This document shows positions 46,991 through 58,139 of a DNA stretch of 64,000 bases, in pieces. Position 1 is the first letter of the stretch. Each line of letters starts with the position of its first letter. Both the position numbers and the translations under genes were made by a program. The notes under the pieces were generated by a model, which saw only the letters and a program-made list of their open reading frames with translations, did not search any database and was not told the origin of the DNA. Source of the DNA: Myotis daubentonii (taxonomy: Eukaryota; Chordata; Mammalia; Chiroptera; Vespertilionidae); the NCBI RefSeq assembly GCF_963259705.1, contig NC_081861.1, positions 64,523,623 to 64,587,622 of the forward strand, written 5' to 3'.

Positions 46991-48940
46991 TCTGTCAAAT
47001 TCCTGGTTTGATAATTCCAACATCCCTGCCATGTCTCATTCTCATGCGTGCTCTTCATAAAAAATTTATTTTTGCCTTTGGTTTTGTCTTGTAATTTTTT
47101 TGTGATATTTGGATCTGATGAATGGGTTGAACTATGAGTAGGCCTTTGCTAATGTGGTTGTGTGTTGTTGGGGGAGGAGAAGTGTTGTATTGTCCTATGA
47201 TTATGCCTCAGTCTTTTAGTGAGCCTGTCTCTGGACTGTGATTTTCACAAACATTTCTGTTTTTCCATCCTCTGTAAATAGGAGATGATGGCTAGAGTGG
47301 GCCAGAATTGAAAATGTTTTCTTCTTCTATGTGGGAGGAAACTAGAGCCAGCTGGAGTCGGGTGTTTTCATCCCCCAGCTTAGCCAGGGCCTATTAATAC
47401 CCCCAGCAGGTTAGGCACTGGCTAACTTGTTTCTCTTAGGGCAGGCCTTTCTAAGAAGTTTAGAGTACTCTCTAAAGTATTTCAGGATGGTTCCTTCTCC
47501 ACTCCCCCTGCTGAAAGCCTGAGGGTATTTTTTACTCTCATATCTATTGTGAGAGGGTCGAGCTCCTGGAGTACATCTCACAATACTGTGGGGCCTCCTA
47601 TGACTAGGTCCCTCTGGGATTTTTAAGTCTGAGTTGTCCTCACTGAGCCTCCAATAATTTATCTATTACACTTTAGGTTTTCCTACCAGGGCAATGGTTC
47701 TCAAGGTGATTTCTGCAAGTGAGTGAGTCTCTGCTCTGGTAAACTGAGAGTCCCTGGATTTGTTTATTGCTCCAATTTTGAGGGCAGTGGTTTGTCCTGT
47801 ATCCTCTCATCTCTTATGGATACAAGAATTGTTGATCATTCTGTTGATTCAGGTTACTTGTTAGGACATAGTGCTGACTTGCACTATGCAGAAGCAGAAA
47901 CCTGACCACCTTTAAAAATTAATGCACTATTTCTAATACTGTTGACAAACTAATCTATGTGGTTTCCTAGGTTGTCATTATGTGAGTGTCAAATGATATG
48001 CTCTTTTCTTACCAACATTTATCCTTCTTATTTCCTTTCATTTTTTATTACTTTACCAGCAAGTTCCAAAACAATATTTAAAATTAGTAGATAAATATAC
48101 TTGTTTGTTTCTAAGGTTAAAGACAGTGCCTAGAATTTTATTTGTGAGATTTTGTTTTGTAAAAGAGAAGTTCTTTACCATTTTTTACTAACTCCCTGTT
48201 AGTTTGATGACACACTAAGTTTACACCACAGCAAATAAATTTTTCTGTGTGAAATGAACACATGCATTTTGGACCACAATTATCTCTATATAAGAATCAA
48301 TCCAAGTTGTTTTTTTAAAAATTTGTATAACCACCATTGTTAGTTTCTATGCTGCCAAATATTACTTAGTTTCTAAGGTGATAAATATAGTTTCCTGTGC
48401 TAGCTTTGATCTGAAATAATTGTAAGGGAATAATGATGTAAAAATTTTGGATGGAGTTATAAAAAGCTTGTGTGCATTCAGTTTATTGCTAATTTTGTTG
48501 TAGGTTTTCAATATTTGAGCCCATGTCAGTTGAACTTGTGGGATTAAAAATAATAATAATACGTTTTCTTCTACCTTCTAAGTTCTGGCTGGGCTAATCA
48601 TAAAATTAATAGAGATGGATTAACAGGAGAAAATCGAAGTTTTTGATTCATGTGCATGAGTAATTTACATAGGTATGAAAATTCCAAAGACAGTGATGCA
48701 ATGTTGGGTATATATAACATTTTTGGACAAAGGAGAGGGGGGTGGTGTCTTAAATTTCAGAAGCGAGTGGGCGATTTCCATGCAGTTGAGGAAGAGGGAA
48801 CATACATAGCATACTTGCTAGGCAACTCAGAAACATTGGGACACAGTGCATACCTAGTTAACAGGCCCCTGCCTGAAGCCCTCTTGTTTACCATTCTTTT
48901 GTTGTTGTTGTTGTTGTTCATTTGTTAATCAATGGATATT
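46991..48940. other. Non-coding DNA; possible LTR remnant at about 48,560-48,890
   Basis: No gene is visible. The part CTTCTACCTTCTAAGTTCTG onward resembles an old LTR, at low confidence. Confidence 0.35.
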
Positions 48941-48944
48941 TTTC

Positions 48945-49720
48945 TATTGATTTTTTTAAAAAAATCTTTATTGTTGAAAGTATTACATATGTCCTCTTTT
49001 TTCTCCCATTGACCCCTTATAATCCACCACAGCCACCCATCCCAGGCCTCCAGAACCCTATTGTCTGTGTCCATGGGTTATGTATATATGCATATAAATT
49101 GTTTGGTTGATCTCTTCTCACTCACCCCCGCCTTCCTTCTGAGATTCCACAATCTTTTCCGTGCTCCAAGTCTTTGGATCTATTTTGTTCATTAGATTCT
49201 ACATATGAGTGAGATCATGTGATACCTGTCTTTCTCTGGCTTATTTTGCTTAGAATAATACTCTCCAGGTCCCTCTGTGCTGTCTCATTGGGTAAGAGAT
49301 CCTTCTTATTTACTTTGCCTAGTATTCCATGTTGTAAATGTACCACAACTGTTTTTTTTATATATATTTTATTGATTTTTTAGAGAGAGGAAGGGAGAGG
49401 GATAGAGAGAGTTAGAAACATCGATCAGCTGCCTCCTGCACACCCCCTACTGCACACCCGCAACTAAGATGCATGCCCTTGACCAGAATCAAACCTGGGA
49501 CCCTTCAGTCCACAGGCTGACGCTCTATACACTGAGCCAAACCAGCTAGGGCAACCACAACTATTTTATCCACTCATCTACAGATGGGCACTTGGACTGT
49601 TTCCATATCTTAGCTTTTGTAAATTGTGCTGCTATGAACATAGGGGTGCATACATTCTTTCTGATTGGTGTTTCCGGTTTCTTAGGATATATTCCTAGAA
49701 GTGGGATTATTAGGCTAAAG
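48945..49720 (-). mobile_element. L1 3'-end fragment, antisense
   Basis: ATCTTTATTGTTGAAAGTATT at the left is a reversed L1 tail region, and TTTATCCACTCATCTACAG with CATAGGGGTGCATACATTC on the right is antisense ORF2 end. A Ves SINE splits it. Confidence 0.72.
49351..49553 (-). mobile_element. Ves SINE with 9-bp target duplication
   Basis: It is flanked by ACCACAACT at 49,342-49,350 and 49,554-49,562. Standard Ves body in antisense. Confidence 0.93.
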
Positions 49721-52124
49721 TAGCCTCCTGAAATCTCCTTCCTGAAACAAGTTTCTCTGTTTGAATCTCTTGGGGAGGAAAGGGAGGAGGGTCAAAGGTT
49801 CTTATTGAAACTTGTTTCTTAATAAACAGCTTCAAATCAATATTCTAAAAAGGCAGCTTCAAACTTTGATTTTCTTCCCGTTTTCCATGAGTTTCCCAAA
49901 TAATTAGATTATGGGAGAGTGTGCATGCATTTTCTCCTTCCAACACATTCAGAAATGCTTAAAAGTGTTCACAGGCTTATCACAAAGTGATTGGTACATT
50001 GCTCAGTTACTGAGACATGATTTCTGGAGGCCAAATTCGTTTGTGCTTGTCCTTCAGTTTCACTCACGATAATTATAGCTTCTATTTACCTATCAGTTAC
50101 TGTGGATGAGTTAGCGTGTAAAATAGATACCACAATTTTGGTGATTAAGATACCGAGACTAACCTAACCCAAGGTCATAGAACCAGTGAATGGAAACGCT
50201 TGCAATACTACTCATGCATGTTTAAGTCTAGACCTTCTGTTCATAACTTCATGTCATGTAGCATTTCCTTTTCAGTGGTTGAAGGATATTTCCTTGAGTC
50301 ATTTCCTCCTTCACATGTCCTTTTTCTTAGAATGCAGATTTGGACAACACCTCCTGTCTTTCTGAATGCTGCTAGCTACTCTACCATCTCTAGTATGCCC
50401 TCAGCTGTCTTCTTCCCTTTCTAAGTCATGATGAAATATTGAACTCAGTTCATGTTTTTATAGAAGGAAAGAGGAGAAAGTATTTGTGTCTCTGTGAGTT
50501 TGCACACCTCCTTTGTTTTCTTCTATCTGCTGCCATCTTTCCTCTGTTGTGTAGTTTTGGTGGTATTGGTAGTTGTTTTTCACCCTATCCTTTTCCTTTA
50601 CTTGGTAAGTCACGTCTGGTCTCCCCCAGAAGTCAAACTGACACCACTCTCCTTCTTTATATAAATTCCTGTTGAAAATCAGTTTACTGATTTTGTCTGC
50701 TGGCAGACATCATTCATGTTGTATGCTAGATGACCTTTTAGTTATTGACAGTAAACTTATACCAATACATGTGTACATGATTATCAGTACAGTCAAAAGC
50801 TAAGAGTTCCAAGAATTGAAGCTTTTTCATTTATTAAAAAATTATTCAACATTTAATACTATATTAGTGTTAAAACATTTGAGACAAACTCTTCATAGTG
50901 GAATAATGAAATTAAAGAAACAACTCTTCTCCTTTAAAGCTTGGCAGTCATATTACATTATGTGAAATGCAGGTTAATTGAATATAAATATAAAACACAG
51001 AACTGTAAACTCCCACATATAGATCACCACATGTTTTTTGATAACCATTAATTTAAGATAGCTCAGAGTTTATATATTGGATATATGACTCAGATTCTAA
51101 TCAGAAATGCTTAGAATTTTAAATGAATGCCAAATGTCAGCAGTGTTGATAAATCAACACATACTAATTATCAAGCCTAATATATTACTATGTAACATGA
51201 CTTTAATATTAGAGTTGTTTGCAATTTTCTCATAAGCAAAACACCCTCATCTTGTAGAATTAGAAATAAGCTTGGCTTTAAATCAGTCAGCAAAGGAACT
51301 TAAAAATAAAATTACGCTATACTGCAAAAGGTCATTTTTCTTTTGAATATTTATCATAAAATATTGGTATTTTTCAAATATAAACTTGGTATTTTACTAA
51401 TCAGAATTTTACAGCTTAAATCCAAAAGTATATTCCTTACTGTGTTAGATTTTACTCTACCATGTGTCTAGTTGGGATATAGAGTACTGAATGTGCTAGC
51501 ATCCCCTCTCTCCAGTTTCAGTGGTGTAGAAAGTGACATATTTAGCTGCACATCACCATACCATTTTCCTGTCTTTATTAGATGGGATAGTGAAGCCATC
51601 ACTTGGGTAGTTGACCATTTTAAGATTGCGTCCTACTGATAAACATCAAAGACTTATAATTACATGTGCTACTAATGCTTTATAGCACTGTTAGGGGGTT
51701 AATTTAATGGTGCTTGAAGAATCAAATGAGTGTTGTGTTGATAGCTTAAATGCTTGAAAACGAATTATCATCAGTTTACTAGTACAGTACCATATTAACC
51801 GGATCAAGAATTCCCCCAGTCTAGCAGAAAGCAGGTAAAAATGAACAATTTACAAACATTTTGTAGAGAAGGACAAGGATGAAGTCTTTAAAATGTATCT
51901 ATTGATTAATTAATTTTCTATAACTCTAGGAGAAGGCAATCAGCATAACTTATAGTGCTGCATTGCAATATTACAGTATATTTGAAATCACTTACTTTCC
52001 CCTTCTTCAGGCTTAAAGAGAAATAAATGTATTTTAAAAGGAGATAGAACATTTTATTTTGTTCTCATAATTTTTTCCTCTTTATAATGAAGACATAAAG
52101 GATCAAACTTGTTTTGGCTTTTTC
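49721..52124. other. Non-coding DNA
   Basis: AT-rich with no recognised gene or repeat. The short open frames at 50,200-50,675 have no supporting features. Confidence 0.4.
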
Positions 52125-52345
52125 TTTTTTAAAATTTTATTTTATTGTTTAAAGTATTACAAACAGTAGTACATATTGTGCTTCTTCTTTATATCCTTAG
52201 GTGTAGAGCTTCTGTTCAGCTAAAATTCAGGTGGTTCTGAATGATGGTTGTTCTGTAGTTGAGTTGTAATTTTGCTGTGGCTGTGGTAGATGTGAGTACT
52301 GCATTTACCTATGTCACCATCTTGATCAGAAGCCCTGGAGATGGA
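52125..52345 (-). mobile_element. L1-like or other retroelement fragment, antisense
   Basis: The left end TTTATTTTATTGTTTAAAGTATTACA is close to the L1 tail at 48,960. The body (TGTGGCTGTGGTAGATGTGAG) I recognise only vaguely as a repeat. Confidence 0.4.
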
Positions 52346-52539
52346 ACATTTTAAGTAAAACAGTTTTTAAAAATCCAATCTAAATTCGTTAGCCTGAGAT
52401 TCAAAACTCTCACAAATTAGCTTTTACCATTCTTTTCTAGATTTTTCATCTAAACTTATTTATGAACCTTCCATTCTGACAGGCTGATTTACTCACTCTC
52501 TTCCAGGTATGCTTGTGGAATTTCATGTCTGCACCTTTG

Positions 52540-52760
52540 TTTTATATTTATCATGTACCATGCATGTGCAAAGTGCTTTTCATGCATTATCACATTTAAT
52601 CTTCACAACAACTCTATGAGGTAGGTGCCCTTCTTATCCCCTTTTATACATGAAAGTAATGAGGTTTAAAGAGGTTCAAAGAATTTTCCCAATGCCACAA
52701 AACTAGTAAGTGGTAGAACCACACTTTTAACCCAATTCCTTCTGACCTCCATGATCTTGC
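52540..52760 (-). mobile_element. MIR SINE, antisense
   Basis: CTCTATGAGGTAGGTGCCC, then TGAGGTTTAAAGAGGTTCAAA and CACAAAACTAGTAAGTGG are the reversed MIR body. Confidence 0.75.
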
Positions 52761-52799
52761 TCTTAACCATGTTACTGTATTGTTCATATCATTCATTCA

Positions 52800-53140
52800 A
52801 CCTGGAAAACTTCTGAAAGTCAGGGGTATCCACCTCACTTATTCAAACCTACTCAAACTTTAAGATCTAAGTTGAGTCCAGACTCCTCCAAGAAGCCTTC
52901 CGTTAATGACTCACAGTATTGTCACTCTTTCCTTGTTCTGAAACTATCATCACTCACATTGACCTTATCACGCATAGATCACTTCCTACATACTCCTTTG
53001 AATTATACTTAGTTATCTGTTTACCATGTCAGATTTCTCTGACATAATTATAAGTAGAGATGCCACAATTGTATCTTGGTATCATCCTCAGCATTAACGT
53101 TTCCTCATGTGTGTTAGTGGCTGCTGAATAAATCTGTGAA
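52800..53140 (+). mobile_element. L2 LINE fragment, sense
   Basis: The stretch from CTCCTCCAAGAAGCCTTCC to GTGGCTGCTGAATAAAT follows an L2 3' end. Confidence 0.6.
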
Positions 53141-54627
53141 TAATAAGTAATTTTCTGAAAGACTGAAAGAATATATGGATTAGACTATTAGAATGCAACA
53201 GCTCCTCGCCTGGAGAGTTTAGAGGCAAAGGAAATAGTACTGTCTTTGACATAAGGATAGAATAGTGTCAAGAAAATAAGTTGGAAAAACAGTTTTTATT
53301 ATTGAATATAAAAGTTACTCTTCAAAAGGTAATGTCCTCTGCTTCTAAACTGGCTAGAGAACAACTAATAATTTCTGAGGACCTAATAGGCACTGAGTCT
53401 GTGTACCATTTGACGGGCTTTATATCCATTTCCCCCCCCAAAAAAATGGGTAGTTGTCATTGAAACTGAACAAGTCAAAAGAGGATGGGTACCTCCCCCA
53501 ACCCCCATGTGTGCTGTGAGTCAGTGAGAACTGACACAGGGTGTTGTGGCGGAGAAAGTTTGGCCATTTTATTATGAATGGTGCCACCCAGGAGTTAGGG
53601 AAAACTAATGCTCAAAAGCTCCATCTCCCCTGTGGCTTACAGACAAGAGGTTTTCTAGAGCAAAAAGCATGAGTAATCATGAGTAAGGGGTTTGGGGTCA
53701 TCAGTCTGAATTAAATAAGCAGTTAATTTTCATCTTCCAATCATTTTCTTCCCTTATCTTTTCACCTTTTGTCTGGTTTTCGGGAGACGGTGGGGTGGCC
53801 ATTGGCTTTGTGGGCTGAAAATCATCCTAACAATGTGTCAATGGATTGATTATCTTGATGTGTAGGCGTCACACATCTTATGACTCTTTTTTTTATGCGA
53901 TTATAATTTCTGCTCTTGGATATTTATTTTTCCTGCAGGCTATCAGGTCCTGGGCTAAGCAATTTCTTTGATGTTTGAAAGGGTGCTGCATGACTTCCTC
54001 CTTATGGCTGTTAGTCTACAGTAGCTCACAAATCTATTTTGTATTAAATATATTTTCTGAGGGTATTAATTCTCTGGCTTCAGTAGCTTCATTTTACTCT
54101 GATTAGAACATTAAAACTCATATTAAGTAATTTTCTCAGGGTTCAAACAGAGTTAGGAGTTGGAGTAAGATTTGCACCCAAACCTGTGCACAGGTTTTGC
54201 ACACCCCCAAATTTTGATTAATAATTGTGTGAAGATATGGGAGGGGGGTTTCTCTCTTCCCATGACTAGCGCAGAGAGAGAGGATGTGGGGGTTGATGAA
54301 TCTTGATTAGAACGCAACGAGGTTTAAGGAAAAATGAAAAAAAAACACAAGACTGAGACAGAAATAGAGTGAAAGCGGGGCCTGGGTGTGGCATCTGCCC
54401 TCTGATGGAGGGACAGACTCAGAGAGTGTCAGCACCGCAAGCAGATTTATTAAATACTCGAATAACAGGAAGTTACATCACATCTGGGTGGGCCTTGAGT
54501 TCCTGGCAACATAATGAAATCCATCCCCTTAACACTGGGCAGGATGGTCAAACTGAGTGGCATCCCAATCTCTTGATTAGGTACGCCCCCAGGGCATGGC
54601 TCTGCCTGTGCTCTGAGTTTCAGCCAT
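53141..54627. other. Non-coding DNA, probably LTR or retrovirus-derived in part
   Basis: The texture between 53,480 and 54,330 and around 54,420-54,620 suggests old LTR material, but no paired termini were found. The 92-codon frame at 54,369 has no recognised product. Confidence 0.35.
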
Positions 54628-55451
54628 TCCAGGGGTATCCCAAATGAAAGGCCTACTCGCTACCGTCATGATGAGAACATCCTGGAGTCAGAGCCCATAG
54701 TCTACGCACGGATCACAGTCCCCCATAATGTGAGCAAGGAGTTCTGCACAGACTCTGGCTTGGTTGTCCCAAGTGTTTCCTATGAGCTACATAAAAAGCT
54801 GTTTTCTGTGGCTGAAAAGCATGGGTTGACTCTGGAGCGAGCCTGGAGATGACAGGCGTGTGAGCCAGTTAGATGCACTGACTCTACTCGGAGGATCCAA
54901 CAGGTTGAATCTGAAAAATGTTCACCAGAAGCCTGCAGGGGCTATGCTATGTGGGCCCCATGTGAAGGGGGCTCAGGGTATCAGCTGTGGAAGGCACCTA
55001 GCCAACCATTTTGTCCAGGTGACCCTCTTCCTGCACAACTTTGTCAAGATGCTTGAGTCCATCACCAATGAGCTGTCTCTCTTCAGCAAAACCCAAGGCC
55101 AACAAGTGTCTAGTCTCAAAGATCTGCCTACTAGTGGACCTGGTGATCAACTGTCTGGATTGTCCCCAAAACGCCTTCTTGTGGTATCAGCCCTGGTACA
55201 AGGCAGCTGTGGCTTGGGCCAACCAGAACCGGGTACCAATACTCAGCATAGATCATCCAGTGCATGAAGCCGAACAGGGCATTGATGCCAAGTGGTCACT
55301 GGCTCTGGGACTGCCTCTCCCAGTGGAAGAGCATGCGGGCTGTGTCTGTTTGTGCGACATTGGAATTCCCCATCAGGTGTTCCGAGGTGGGGATGAACTA
55401 CCATTCGCCCTTTGGCTGCAAGTTCATAATCCCACTACACTCTGCCCAGAG
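54628..55451 (+). pseudogene. EDC3P: EDC3 processed pseudogene, 5' truncated
   Basis: EDC3 (enhancer of mRNA decapping 3) is a P-body scaffold; its C-terminal YjeF-N domain is what is copied here. The frame starts at IPNERPTRYRHDENILESEP and continues to the very C-terminal CKFIIPLHS, with no introns. It is broken: a deletion near the ERAW segment shifts the frame at about 54,845, stops replace two codons shortly after (TGA, TAG around 54,860-54,880), and further single-base deletions lie near 55,135 and later. The N-terminal LSm and FDF regions are absent. A SPIN-like element inserted right at the end of the coding part. The TAGAGGGACTCTGGGCAGG sequence beyond it is probably the former 3' UTR. 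Confidence 0.85.
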
Positions 55452-55668
55452 CAGCGGTTCTCAACCTGTTGGCCTCAACCCCTTTGGCGGTCGAACGACC
55501 CTTTCCCAGGGGTCGCCTAAGACCATCCTGCATATCAGATATTTACATTATGATTCATAACAGTAGCAACATTACAGTTATGAAGTAGCAACGAAAATAA
55601 TTTTATGGTTGGGGGTTACCACAACATGAGGAACTGTATTTAAAGGGCTAGAAGGTTAAGAACCACTG
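55452..55668 (+). mobile_element. SPIN-like hAT element A, short form
   Basis: CAGCGGTTCTCAACC opens and AAGAACCACTG closes the element. The flanks GCCCAGAG (55,444-55,451) and GCCTAGAG (55,669-55,676) are an 8-bp target duplication with one change. Its right half, from 55,524, is the left limit of the tandem duplication. Its unusual right side (AAAGGGCTAGAAGGTTAAG) is shared exactly with the hybrid at 61,395-61,535. Confidence 0.88.
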
Positions 55669-56187
55669 GCCTAGAGGGACTCTGGGCAGGCCAGACCCGG
55701 TAGTTCCCTGTTGCTCATGACACTGAACTTGACAATGAATGCTTTAAGAGGGTATGAAGCTTCATGGACTTTATTGTTAATTTTTTTCCTCTTTCGGGTT
55801 TGTTTCTTCTGTGAGAGGACAGAGCATACATATTTTTTTTATTTGTGAGAACAACAAAAAAAATCAACATCTCGGGTATTTTTTTGGGGGGTGGTAGCAA
55901 ATTTTGGTCCCCCTCACTAACAAAGTAGCTGGGATAGAGAAGATGTTCAATAAACATACATATGAAGGCTGTCTTTAATGAGCCATTAAGTTAGGTTGCT
56001 TGGAAAATATGGACAATGCACCCTGAAAGCGTTTATGTAATGGTGGAGAAAACCTGAGAAATGCAAAATAACGACTGCTCCTAAGCCAGAAGCAGCAGTG
56101 TCATCAGAGGCAATAAGCTGTTTGACCAGGTGAAAAAGGAAGAGATGGCTTCTGATTGGGTGGGGTTGAGAGATTAAGATACTAGAA
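55669..56187 (+). other. Probable EDC3 3' UTR remainder and flank
   Basis: It starts directly after the SPIN target duplication and contains AATAAACATACATATG at about 55,948, a possible polyadenylation site. Open frames on the minus strand here are incidental. Confidence 0.45.
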
Positions 56188-56423
56188 CTGTGATTTTCAA
56201 CCTTTCTCATGTCATTGCAGACACAGACTAACTACTAAAATTCTGTGGCACACCAAAATATATTTTTTTGCTGATCTGACATGAAAAATAGGTATAATTT
56301 TTATTCATTCACACTGGATAGCTATTGTGTTGGCTGTTGTCATTTTTTAAGTTGGCAGTCTAAGGGAAAAGAGGTCAGTGCTTCTCACTAAATTGTCACT
56401 TATTGCATGTTTTATAATTTTTT

Positions 56424-57335
56424 CCATGGACATGGCCTTTATTGGGGGTTGTTGGGGGCAGAGAGGGAAGAACTAGGACTGGTGGGTATATGGGGGTGGG
56501 GAGGTTCTCAACTTTCTATTTTATTTTTTTAAAATATATTTTATTGGTTTTGTACAGAGAGGAAGGGAGAGGGATAGAGAGTTAGAAACGTCGATGAGAG
56601 AGAAACGTCGATCAGCTGCCTCCTGCACATCTCCTACTGGGGATGTGCCCGCAACCCAGGTACATGCCTTTGACCGGAACCGAACCCGGGACCTTTCAGT
56701 CTGCAGGCCGAGGCTCTACCCACTGCACTCAGAGGGCTGGGAGGAGCACTGTACCTAGGACAGGGCCCCTAGCTGCGTGGCTGGCTAGCACAGTGCCCCG
56801 CTCCTGTGTAACCGGGATACGCTGCCGTTTGGACAGCTCCCACAGTGTGGCCAGCTGGGTCGCAGGGCCAGTCTACAGCCAACCAGCACACCTCGGCATT
56901 GGCGCAAAACTCCCGAGTCTCCGTTTGCCACTTCTTGTGCGCATTGTCCAGTGTCTGTGGTGCACTGATGTCGGAGCAGATGAGCAGGGTCTGAATTAGG
57001 ACAGGCCAGGGGCTGGACGTTATCAAAGTAAGAGGCACCGGAAGTGTCCCACGTGTTGGGGACGCTTGTCTGTGTCAAAGCGCGCAGTGTAGTTCTCAAA
57101 CATGGCGGGTACGTAATTCGCCGAATCGGTGCCTTGGCGAGCACGTGAAGCAGCGCTCTCCGCGTCCGCGTCCGTTCCTCCCCGCCCCACGATTTGGCAG
57201 GGGCCCCTCCGTACCTCCATGGCCCTGGTTCCCTGTGGCCTCTTCCCCAGCTGTGGCTCCAGCGGCCACGGGGACCCTCATAAAGCCCTGCCCCGGGGCC
57301 TCAGCGCCACACACCCAGCCCAGAGAAATTCTTAA
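56424..57335 (-). pseudogene. RND2P: RND2 processed pseudogene, antisense, copy 1
   Basis: RND2 is a constitutively GTP-bound Rho-family GTPase. On the minus strand an ATG at 57,220 opens MEVRRGPCQIV, followed in shifting frames by [31 protein letters not shown] and [14 protein letters not shown] then [11 protein letters not shown]. These agree better with RND2 than with RND1 or RND3. The P-loop region is frame-shifted, and several further frameshifts and the loss of the C-terminal half prevent function. A reversed AATAAAGG signal at about 56,437-56,444 and a short A-run at 56,419-56,425 mark the 3' end. A Ves SINE sits in the former 3' UTR. It lies within a hAT element. Confidence 0.8.
56525..56740 (-). 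mobile_element. Ves SINE, antisense, within the RND2 pseudogene
   Basis: TATATTTTATTGGTTTTGTACA is the tail side. A GAAACGTCGATGAGAGAGAAA duplication, the core CCTCCTGCACATCTCC and the B-box remnant GGAACCGAACC follow. Confidence 0.9.
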
Positions 57336-57387
57336 AGGCGCTCCGGTGTTCTTTCTGCGACCCCCTTTGAAAATCGCTGTGCTAGAA

Positions 57388-57819
57388 GATAACTTAAAAT
57401 ATTATAGATTTTGGAGTCATTTGGTCACCATTTCATAAACATCACCTGAGAGAGAACCTGCTGTGTGTCTGACACTGTTCTAGACCAATTAGGGGACAAA
57501 CCAGCTGGCAAACGTATGTGCGTACTAATTGTAGTTGCGGGCTTCTTTGTGAAAATCGAAGTGGGTCAAACTATGCACTTAGTACATCCTATTCAAGAGT
57601 GGTTACTTCCCTTTCCTCTCCATGTCCTGAGCTCCACTTGTTTTCATATGTGAACATCGTAGGTGCGGCAAAAATGGTACTAGTGGATCAGTCCTCCACA
57701 ATGAAACACACCTGCAAAATCCCCTGTTCGGGAAATCATGCAATTAAGAAAATCCCGACAGTGAAGGCTGTAGGTATTCCCAGACTAAAGTTATTGAGGA
57801 AGGAAATGTGTCCGTGCCG
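57388..57819. other. Unique sequence upstream of the SSU72-like gene
   Basis: No repeat or gene recognised. The segment is duplicated without visible change at about 63,253-63,684 and may hold distal regulatory sequence. Confidence 0.45.
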
Positions 57820-58139
57820 TGGGTAGTCCGTACGCGGAACTTGGGCTTCTGCCAGATGCCCCAGGCGGTTGCGCGCATGCCCGTGGGGTGGGCCTTCTTA
57901 CGACCATTGGCGGTTGGGGGGGGGGGGGGAGGGGCGCTGGGAGAGACAGGCCTGCTCTGGGCCTGCGTGGGGGGTGGGGGTGGGGCGCTCTGGCACCTGC
58001 TTAAACGCCTGCGCCACAGCCTGCGCCACAGAGGTCGCTGGGTCCTGGGCCTGCGTGGGTCGCTGCCGCGTACCCTGCAACTGTAAGGAGCTGCCGTTAC
58101 CCCAACTGCCGCTACTACCGCCTGCCGCCGCCACCCACC
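57820..58139 (+). promoter_or_regulatory. GC- and CpG-rich presumed promoter and 5' UTR of the SSU72-like gene
   Basis: Base composition changes sharply to GC-rich with many CpG (for example GTACGCGGAAC, GTTGCGCGCATGC). A 14-base G-run at about 57,916 and a duplicated GCCTGCGCCACA occur. The ATG is in a good context (CCACCATGG at 58,136-58,144). There is no TATA box that I can identify. Promoter function is inferred from position and composition only. Confidence 0.5.

Larger units (their letters stand above)
56188..57379. mobile_element. hAT element enclosing an RND2 pseudogene and a Ves SINE
   Basis: The left terminus CTGTGATTTTCAACC and right terminus TTTGAAAATCGCTG are inverted. The flanks are TACTAGAA (56,180-56,187) and TGCTAGAA (57,380-57,387), an 8-bp duplication with one change. 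The hAT sequence itself is only about 56,188-56,420 and 57,325-57,379; between them lies foreign sequence. A copy is at 62,053-63,244. Confidence 0.75.
55524..58137. repeat. Tandem duplication, first copy of the unit in this window
   Basis: This stretch recurs at 61,395-64,000 in the same orientation. The offset is 5,871 at the left, 5,865 through most of it and 5,863 after a G-run that is 14 long here and 12 in the second copy. Differences are few (a handful of substitutions and homopolymer changes in about 2.6 kb), so the event is recent or the copies have been homogenised. The full unit would run to 61,394. Confidence 0.95.
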
